Assembly (NCBI GenBank): GCA_947630755.1
Contig: CANRIU010000015.1
Span: 1-36,543, forward strand
Origin: an uncultured Oscillospiraceae bacterium
Lineage (GTDB): Bacteria > Bacillota > Clostridia > Oscillospirales > Oscillospiraceae
DNA: 36,543 bases
Reading direction: 5' to 3'
How positions within the stretch are numbered: position 1 is the stretch's first letter; each line of letters begins with the position of its first letter. Below the pieces are notes generated by a model. The model made no database searches, had not been told where the DNA came from, and was given only the letters and a program-made list of their open reading frames with translations. Below, piece by piece: positions 30,833-36,543 of this stretch. Made by a program: the position numbers and the translations under genes.

Positions 30833-33250
30833 CTACAGATTACCGCTGGTCCTGTCGTACCACCAGACGGAGCCGTCCATTATCCTGAATTTTTCCAGCG
30901 AGGAGTAGAGCATGTAGAAGTCACTGCTTTCATAGTGGCAGGTCACGGTGCCGTCCGGGGCGACCTCGAAGTCTGAGCCGCACAGCTTGTCCATGCGGCT
31001 GACCACCTCGCCGCCGGAGCCGTCATAGTTCACTCTCACGACCCTGCCGCCCTGGAAGAATGACCCGGACCCGGCGGTGGAGCCGTAGGAGAAGTATATG
31101 TAGTCCTCGGAGAAGTATATCTGGGCCACGCAGGCATAGTCGCCCATGGGGAAGGAGTCCGTGTAGAGGTCCGGCTTTGTGGTGTAGAGGTCAAGCCTGC
31201 CCGTGCCGTCGGGCATTATCCGGGAGAGCGTAAGCTTCCCGTCGTAGGCCAGCGTCTCATCGGACCAGGTCTCGTAGTAAATCACGCCATTCCAGACGAT
31301 GACCGGGTCCGCGTCCGAGACGATGATTCTGGTCTTGAGGGTCATGGTGTTTATGGTGCCTATTTCTCTGAGGCCGAAAATCACATATGTCCCATCCGTG
31401 GACACGCCCAGCAGGGCGCCGTGGCCGTGCCTCATGCTGTCGGTGCCGTCAAGGTACATCGAGCAAACATCCGAGTTGACGTCGCAGTAGAATATCCTGC
31501 CGCCGGCTATGGCGATGGTGCCGGAGCCCTTGCCGGTAAGGAGAGTTTCCTCCTCGCCCGTCTGCATATTCCGGCGGACAAGCGCGTTATCGTCGGCCAT
31601 GTAGGGGCTGAAGCTTCCGAAGGAGCCCTGATCGGAGAAGGCTTTACTGGAGTATTTCCAGTAATAGGCGTCGCCGCAGTACTCCACGACGGTGCCGCAG
31701 CCGCCGCTGAGGCCCGCCATCCAGCTCAGGTCCTCCTCCACGACTATCTTGCTCTGGGTCCCCGGGGTGGCGGGCTGGGCGGAGATCACCCGCTCGAGGA
31801 GCCTCTTGGCATAGTACTGGACGGACTCCATACGCTCCGTCCGCTCCCTTGACACCCACCCCGTGGGGATGAGGGCGTCCCTGGCGGAGATGCCCGCCAT
31901 AAGGGACAGGGCCATGGCGCTGCGCATGGTGTCCTGCCCCTCCCGGAGGCGCTTGGAGGGTATGACGTCACCCACCTTCACAAACATGCCCGTTATGGGC
32001 CGGGAGCCGAGGCAGGAGGTTATCGAAACGATGTCGGAGCATATGGTGGCGAAGCTTATCGACTCCTCCTTATCGAGTATGTTTTTCACATCGGGGAGGT
32101 CCTTCACCATCGATGTGCCCAGGCTCCAGGCCGCGGCGGGGCCGCCCCCCGCAATGCTCCACGCGGTCTTCCACAGGTTCACGAACACGTCCTTTGCCAC
32201 GTTCTCATCCAGGACGCCGTCCATCATCTTCTTTGCCTCATTGGCGGCGCGGAAGAGGGCCGGGAGCTCGCCGTAGAGCTCGTCGTCCCTGTCCACGGTG
32301 CACAGAGTGTCCCGCAGGAGCTTTTTCTGAAGGTCCTGAAGGTTATAAAACGCCTTGAAGGTCTCCGCGGCGCCCACAAGGTCCGAGGCCATCCCCGTGG
32401 CGAAGGACACGCCGTCAAAGGCGCTTATGCCCAAGGCCTCGTTCAAAACGCCGATATTGTATTCGCTGCCGCCAAGCGCGGTGCTCATGTAGTCCAGAAA
32501 GCCGGGCAAATCCGCTTCCATGGACGCAAAGTCGTTCTCCGTATGGAAAATCGAGGTGTAGACATCCCACTCGTCCGTGCCGCAGTCGGTCTTAAGTATC
32601 CGCGTGAGGGAGTCGAGATATACCTGCTTCTCCACGGTGGCGCCGTCCACGACGTAGCGCAGGAGGTTGCTGTCGTAGCCAAATATCACCGTGTCCAGGG
32701 CACTGAGGAACAGGAGCGGGTTGTTGTCGCTGTATGCCTCGCTGATATTGAAGCGGTACATGCTGTCGCTGGTGAACTCCATCCACGCGTCGAGGACGGT
32801 GTACTGGCGGTAGACATACATATGTATGCTGTCGCCGGGCTTCTCGCCGAAGGACACGCCGAAGCCCATGAACCGCAGGAAGTGGGGCGCGGACAAATAG
32901 ATCTCGCCGTCGTACTCCAGCATCGGTATCACGTCGCTGTCGTCAAAGTCAAAACCGAACTCCAGCCCGCCGGAAAAGCAGCTGAACCTCACCGGGGAGT
33001 CCTTCGTGGGCGGAAGAAGCATACCGTCGGTGAGGTACGCCAGCATGTCCGCGGCCATGTAGAAGCTCTTTCCCACCACAAGCCCGGGCAGGGCCTCCTG
33101 CCCGTGGAGGTTGGAGTAGACGCTCACCGTCACGGCAACGGGGGTGTCATCCCCGGCGCTGTCCTCGGGGCCGCTCTCCGCCGCAAGGGCGGCGGGGACG
33201 AGGGACAGCGCCAGCGCAAGGGCCAGAATAAGACTTATGGATCTTTTCAT
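30833..33250 (-). CDS. Secreted protein with a copper amine oxidase N-like domain and C-terminal propeller, ended early by TAG
   Basis: 805 residues with a signal peptide (MKRSISLILALALALSLVPAALA). Residues about 55-130 (LVVGKSFYMAADMLAYLTDG to FLRFMGFGVSFGE) resemble the small copper amine oxidase N-terminal-like domain often found in secreted Clostridial proteins. A helical middle region follows, then a beta-propeller-like C-terminal half with repeated 'GRIFYCDVNSDVCSMYLDGTD' type DUF5050-like strands. No catalytic motif is recognised. The ATG at 33250 has a GGGGGG run 8-9 nt upstream, within the end of the preceding lipoprotein gene, so the two are coupled. The last propeller blade is missing because of the in-frame TAG; the frame continues to 30590. 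Confidence 0.72.
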   Translation of the reverse strand: MKRSISLILALALALSLVPAALAAESGPEDSAGDDTPVAVTVSVYSNLHGQEALPGLVVGKSFYMAADMLAYLTDGMLLPPTKDSPVRFSCFSGGLEFGFDFDDSDVIPMLEYDGEIYLSAPHFLRFMGFGVSFGEKPGDSIHMYVYRQYTVLDAWMEFTSDSMYRFNISEAYSDNNPLLFLSALDTVIFGYDSNLLRYVVDGATVEKQVYLDSLTRILKTDCGTDEWDVYTSIFHTENDFASMEADLPGFLDYMSTALGGSEYNIGVLNEALGISAFDGVSFATGMASDLVGAAETFKAFYNLQDLQKKLLRDTLCTVDRDDELYGELPALFRAANEAKKMMDGVLDENVAKDVFVNLWKTAWSIAGGGPAAAWSLGTSMVKDLPDVKNILDKEESISFATICSDIVSITSCLGSRPITGMFVKVGDVIPSKRLREGQDTMRSAMALSLMAGISARDALIPTGWVSRERTERMESVQYYAKRLLERVISAQPATPGTQSKIVVEEDLSWMAGLSGGCGTVVEYCGDAYYWKYSSKAFSDQGSFGSFSPYMADDNALVRRNMQTGEEETLLTGKGSGTIAIAGGRIFYCDVNSDVCSMYLDGTDSMRHGHGALLGVSTDGTYVIFGLREIGTINTMTLKTRIIVSDADPVIVWNGVIYYETWSDETLAYDGKLTLSRIMPDGTGRLDLYTTKPDLYTDSFPMGDYACVAQIYFSEDYIYFSYGSTAGSGSFFQGGRVVRVNYDGSGGEVVSRMDKLCGSDFEVAPDGTVTCHYESSDFYMLYSSLEKFRIMDGSVWWYDRTSGNL

Positions 33251-33254
33251 GACG

Positions 33255-33878
33255 TCAATTCCCCCCTTCAAGCCCCTCGAGGGCCTGGCGGACGACCTCT
33301 GCCCTCGCGTCGATAAGGCCGCCCGTTATGGCGTTGGCAAGCTCCGTGCTGGAGACAAGGCACCACTGACCGTCCACATAGCGAAGTTCCAGCCGGACCT
33401 CAAACTCCTTTAACGGCGCGCTGTCGATGAGCTCCGGCAGGCGCTGGGCCAGGGCCGCTTCCATGTCGTCCTCCGGCGTCAGGCCCTCGATGGCGTCCCA
33501 CAGGACCTGCTCCATGTCCGGAGCGGAGATTTTGGCGTCGGTAAAGGCGCTCTCACCGTCCTGCTCGACCCTTCCGGTGTCCACCGTCACCCGGGACATT
33601 ATGAGGGAGGCATAGCCGGAGGTCGAAAAGCCCTCCTCCGCCTCTCCGTCCACGCCGAGGACGGCTATTTCGCCGCTGTCACCCCCGGACAGGGCCCTCG
33701 CCGCCTCCTCCATGCTCTCCCCGGGGTCGGGTATGTCCTCCTGCCCCTCATCCCGGGAGCCGCGTCCGCTCCCGTCTTCGTCATCGTCCCCGTCCCCGCC
33801 CCGGGAGCAGGCCGCCAGGGACAGCGCCAGAGCCAGGCACAGCAGGATGAGGAGAAGTCCGTATATTTTTCCCTTCAT
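33255..33878 (-). CDS. Lipoprotein of unknown function
   Basis: 207 residues with signal peptide and lipobox LAAC, an acidic/Gly/Ser linker (SRGGDGDDDEDGSGRG) and a domain of about 150 residues with no recognised family; the part ending YVDGQWCLVSSTELANAITGG looks like the closing strands of a DUF4878/NTF2-like lipoprotein domain, a weak likeness. AAAGGAGAG precedes the ATG at 33878. It lies 4 nt before the start of the propeller protein gene, so both are likely made together at the cell surface. Confidence 0.65.
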   Translation of the reverse strand: MKGKIYGLLLILLCLALALSLAACSRGGDGDDDEDGSGRGSRDEGQEDIPDPGESMEEAARALSGGDSGEIAVLGVDGEAEEGFSTSGYASLIMSRVTVDTGRVEQDGESAFTDAKISAPDMEQVLWDAIEGLTPEDDMEAALAQRLPELIDSAPLKEFEVRLELRYVDGQWCLVSSTELANAITGGLIDARAEVVRQALEGLEGGN

Positions 33879-33944
33879 TTGTCTCTCCTTTCGCCCCACG
33901 GACGGGGCAGAGTTTTTTGATGCAAAGCGCAAAGAATTATCACA

Positions 33945-33972
33945 ATTATATCACATACTCCGAAAAATTCAA
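33945..33972 (-). promoter_or_regulatory. Promoter of the lipoprotein-propeller operon
   Basis: TTGAAT (33967-33972) and TATAAT (33945-33950), 16 bp apart, on the minus strand, about 65 nt before the lipoprotein start. Confidence 0.68.
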
Positions 33973-34011
33973 CGCAAATCCCTCTCCCCGGGCTATTTGG
34001 CGATTTTTTTG

Positions 34012-34040
34012 TTGTATCCTCGCCGCCCCGGGTGTATAAT
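34012..34040 (+). promoter_or_regulatory. ddl-murF promoter
   Basis: TTGTAT (34012-34017) and TATAAT (34035-34040), 17 bp apart, on the plus strand, with the ATG of ddl 40 nt further on and GGAGG 8 nt before it. Confidence 0.68.
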
Positions 34041-34080
34041 ATGGTGTACGACAATTTTTTTCGCTATGGAGGAACGATAA

Positions 34081-35118
34081 ATGGACATAATCGTGCTGTG
34101 CGGCGGCCTTTCGACGGAGCGGGACGTGTCGCTGAAAAGCGGCGCCATGATCGCCCGGGCCCTTCGGGAGGACGGTCACAGGGCTGTACTTATAGATTCC
34201 TTTTTCGGCTACACCGGGTCTTACAGCGACCCTGAGGAGATTTTTGACCGCCGGGAGGAGGGCGGAGAGACAGGCATCAGCGCACAGGTCCCGGACCTCG
34301 CCGCGCTGATGGCCTCCCGGAAGCAGGAAAACTCAAGCCGCGTGGGGGATAACCTCATCGAGGTCTGCCGGGCGGCGGACATCGTATTTCTCGGCCTTCA
34401 CGGCGCCGACGGCGAGGACGGAAGGCTCCAGGCCATGTTTGAGATCTCCGGCATACGCTACACCGGTTCCGGTCACTTAGGCTCCGCCTGCGCCATGGAC
34501 AAGGAGACGGCAAAGCGCCTCATCGCCGCCGCTGGCGTCCGTGTGGCGGAGGGGCGGATCGTGACGAGAGACTCTGAGCCCGGCCCCGCGCCATTCCTCC
34601 CCTGCGTGGTGAAGCCCCGCGCCGGGGGCTCCTCCGTGGGGACCAGCATCGCCCGCAGCGGAGACGAGTACGCCGCGGCCCTCGAGCTTGGCTTTGAGTA
34701 CTCAGACGAGCTTCTGGTGGAGCGGTACATCAAGGGCCGGGAGATAGACGTGGGGGTACTGGCGGGGAAGGCCCTGCCGCCCATAGAGATACGCCCCAAG
34801 AGCGGCTTTTTCGACTACAAAAATAAGTATCAGGACGGGGCCACGGACGAGATATGCCCCATACCCGACCTGCCCGAGAAAACGGACGAGGCCCTTCGGG
34901 ACGCCGCCATACGGGTATATGACGCACTGGGGCTGGAGGTCTACGCCAGAATGGACTTCATAGTGGACCATGAGGGGCAGGTGTGGTGCCTCGAGGCCAA
35001 CACCCTCCCCGGCATGACCCCGGCGAGCCTTCTCCCGAAGGAGGCCGCCGCCGTGGGAATAAGCTACAACGAGCTATGCGAGACCATAATCCGCGATTCC
35101 CTGAAGAGATTTAAATAG
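34081..35118 (+). CDS. ddl: D-alanine--D-alanine ligase
   Basis: ATP-grasp enzyme joining two D-alanines for the peptidoglycan stem peptide (345 residues). Visible motifs: N-terminal LCGGLSTERDVSLKSG, FLGLHGADGEDGRLQ, YTGSG-HLGSACAMDK, PCVVKPRAGGSSVGTSI (nucleotide-binding), VERYIKGREIDVGVL and the C-terminal ARMDFIVDHEGQVWCLEANTLPGMTPASLLPK. The omega-loop region has FFDYKNKYQDGATDEICP; the Lys-Tyr pair matches D-Ala-D-Ala ligases rather than VanA-type D-Ala-D-Lac ligases. GGAGG precedes the ATG. murF follows 59 nt later, so they form a wall-precursor operon. Confidence 0.92.
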   Translation: MDIIVLCGGLSTERDVSLKSGAMIARALREDGHRAVLIDSFFGYTGSYSDPEEIFDRREEGGETGISAQVPDLAALMASRKQENSSRVGDNLIEVCRAADIVFLGLHGADGEDGRLQAMFEISGIRYTGSGHLGSACAMDKETAKRLIAAAGVRVAEGRIVTRDSEPGPAPFLPCVVKPRAGGSSVGTSIARSGDEYAAALELGFEYSDELLVERYIKGREIDVGVLAGKALPPIEIRPKSGFFDYKNKYQDGATDEICPIPDLPEKTDEALRDAAIRVYDALGLEVYARMDFIVDHEGQVWCLEANTLPGMTPASLLPKEAAAVGISYNELCETIIRDSLKRFK

Positions 35119-35177
35119 CTTAAACAGCGCCCCAGGTACATACGCGGCGCCCCGATTATTTTGAGGAGGCATTAAAA

Positions 35178-36543
35178 ATGAAGATGAAATCCCTTACCAT
35201 CGACAAGATAGCCGAGATAACAGGCGGAAAATATGTGGGTCCGCGGCATCTTCGCAACGACAGGATTTCCTCCGTCACCATGGACAGCCGGGAGGTGGAG
35301 CCCGGGGCGCTGTTCGTGTGCATAAAGGGCGCCCGGGCGGACGGGCACGACTTCGCCGTTCAGGCGGTGGAGGAGCGCGGGGCGCTGGCGTGCCTTGCCG
35401 AGAGGGAGCTCACGACCGTGCCGTACATCCGCGTGCGCTCCGTCCGGAGGGCGCTGATGGACCTGGCGGAGTACTACCGGGGGCTTTTCGACATACCCGT
35501 GGTGGGCATAATCGGCAGCGTGGGCAAGACCACCGCCAAAGAGCTCACCGCCCGGGTGCTCTCCCGGCATTACCTCACCATGCGCACCCCCGCAAACCTC
35601 AATAACGACCTGGGCGTGCCCCTGACGCTTCTGGGCCTTCGGGAGGAGCACGAGGCCGCCGTGGTGGAGATGGGCATCTCAGATTTCGGCGAGATGCGCG
35701 CCCTTGCCAGAATGGTCCGCCCCACGATCGTAGTCTTCACCTCCGTGGGCTACTGCCATCTGGAGAAGCTGGGGGACCTTCAGGGCGTTCTCCGGGCAAA
35801 GGCGGAGGCCTTTGAGTTCATGGAGCCGGAGGCCGTCGCGGTAATGAACGGCGACGACGAGCTTCTGCGGGACTTTGACCCGGGCTTTCGGAAGGTCCTC
35901 TACGGCGCGGGCCCCTGGAACGACGTGCGGGCGGAGAACGTGGAGAATCTGGGCTTCAACGGCGTGAGCTGCGACATATGCTTTGACGGGGAGCGGATAT
36001 TTACCCTCATCCCCGCCTTCGGAAGCCACATCGTCTACGGAGCCCTGGCCGCCGCAGCCGTCGGCAGGCTTCTGGGCGACAGCGGCGAGGAGATACTTCG
36101 GGGCATTGCCGACTACCGTCCGGTGGGGGGCAGGGCCAACGTGTCCGACACGGGCTACATCACCCTCATAGACGACTGCTACAACGCAAACCCCAACTCC
36201 ATGGCGGCCGCCATACGCTCGCTGAGCTCCATAAACTCCTTAAGCGGCCCCCGTGGCAAGCGGGTGGCTATCCTCGGCGACATGAAGGAGCTGGGCGCGG
36301 ACTCCGCCCACCTGCACCGCCTGATGGGGAAGCTTGCGGCGGAGTGCGGCATCGACTCTCTGGTGTGCTGCGGCGAGGAGGCAAAAAACATATACGACGC
36401 CTACCTGTCAAACGGCGGGACCAAGGCCAGATACTACCGCGACCGCCGGGACTTCTCCGGGGACATCTCCGAGACGGTCTCCCGGGGGGACGTGGTGCTT
36501 GTGAAGGCCAGCCACTCCATGGGCTTTGAGGAGATCGTGGAGG
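35178..36543 (+). CDS. murF: MurF, UDP-MurNAc-tripeptide--D-Ala-D-Ala ligase (cut by window end)
   Basis: Adds D-Ala-D-Ala to UDP-MurNAc-tripeptide, using the dipeptide made by the Ddl encoded just before it. Domains in order: N-terminal UDP-binding (ISSVTMDSREVEPGALFVCIKGARADGHDF), central ATPase with GIIGSVGKTTAKE P-loop, the NLNNDLGVPLTLL and VVEMGISDFGEM segments, and C-terminal DCYNANPNSMAAAI and GDMKELG. About 455 residues are visible, close to the whole protein; the stop lies beyond 36543. GAGGAGG is 8 nt before the ATG at 35178; a second ATG two codons later is possible. Confidence 0.92.
   Translation, partial: MKMKSLTIDKIAEITGGKYVGPRHLRNDRISSVTMDSREVEPGALFVCIKGARADGHDFAVQAVEERGALACLAERELTTVPYIRVRSVRRALMDLAEYYRGLFDIPVVGIIGSVGKTTAKELTARVLSRHYLTMRTPANLNNDLGVPLTLLGLREEHEAAVVEMGISDFGEMRALARMVRPTIVVFTSVGYCHLEKLGDLQGVLRAKAEAFEFMEPEAVAVMNGDDELLRDFDPGFRKVLYGAGPWNDVRAENVENLGFNGVSCDICFDGERIFTLIPAFGSHIVYGALAAAAVGRLLGDSGEEILRGIADYRPVGGRANVSDTGYITLIDDCYNANPNSMAAAIRSLSSINSLSGPRGKRVAILGDMKELGADSAHLHRLMGKLAAECGIDSLVCCGEEAKNIYDAYLSNGGTKARYYRDRRDFSGDISETVSRGDVVLVKASHSMGFEEIVE

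Noticed and set aside
30833-30835. TAG read as pyrrolysine or glutamine by recoding
   Set aside because: ddl ends at TAG in this window and no suppressor tRNA or pyl gene is visible; mutation or error is simpler.
1-36543. tRNA, rRNA, riboswitch, transposase or prophage genes
   Set aside because: None recognised on either strand; the only candidate mobile DNA is the non-coding hairpin-flanked element.

Overview
The window looks like a chromosomal segment of a GC-rich, low-complexity-tolerant Gram-positive gut anaerobe of the Clostridia, most likely Oscillospiraceae/Ruminococcaceae-like. The basis is the gene families (YugP-type protease, Lsa-like ABC-F, LplB-type sugar permeases, lipoproteins with LA(G/S/A)C lipoboxes, a three-SLH surface protein) and strong GGAGG ribosome binding sites with sigma-A-like TTGACA/TATAAT promoters. 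No computation or database search was possible, so names rest on motifs and remembered family features.

Layout. 1-5100 (minus strand): glycogen synthase with an unusual ~200-residue Ala/Pro/Lys tail at its N-terminus, a membrane zinc protease, and a plsY-glycosyltransferase pair for membrane lipid synthesis. 5072-6800 (minus): an Lsa-like ABC-F ATPase preceded by a promoter, a six-codon leader peptide and a terminator hairpin, which is the layout of antibiotic-sensing attenuation. 7058-14698 (plus): one giant secreted subtilisin-like protease (dockerin-like, Big2, cohesin-like, three SLH repeats) that is split by a single in-frame TGA.

15114-30237 is a fructan/sucrose utilisation locus. It has an extracellular LamG-GH32 lipoprotein and a lipoprotein with three repeated 'NGGFE' modules (minus), a LacI regulator heading a six-gene minus-strand operon that ends in fructokinase, and a divergent plus-strand operon with two sugar ABC permeases, a binding lipoprotein and a cytoplasmic GH32. 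A TTTCACG-containing operator-like sequence lies at the start of the CBM-lipoprotein operon, at the start of the transporter operon and around the lacI promoter, so one regulator probably controls all three. No ATPase for the transporter is present. The reconstructed route is surface binding and cutting of fructan, import of oligosaccharides, intracellular hydrolysis, and phosphorylation of fructose.

30590-33878 (minus): a lipoprotein and a large secreted beta-propeller-type protein, the latter interrupted by an in-frame TAG. 34081-36543 (plus): ddl and murF for peptidoglycan precursor synthesis; murF runs off the window.

Two convergent-gene spacers (14783-15086 and 30299-30577) hold copies of a non-coding element whose core is related between the loci, while the hairpins flanking it match each other only within a locus. 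This and the ABC-F leader are the most interesting regulatory or mobile structures. Three otherwise intact genes carry one disabling change each (TGA, TAG, one-base frameshift), which needs checking against reads before any biological reading.
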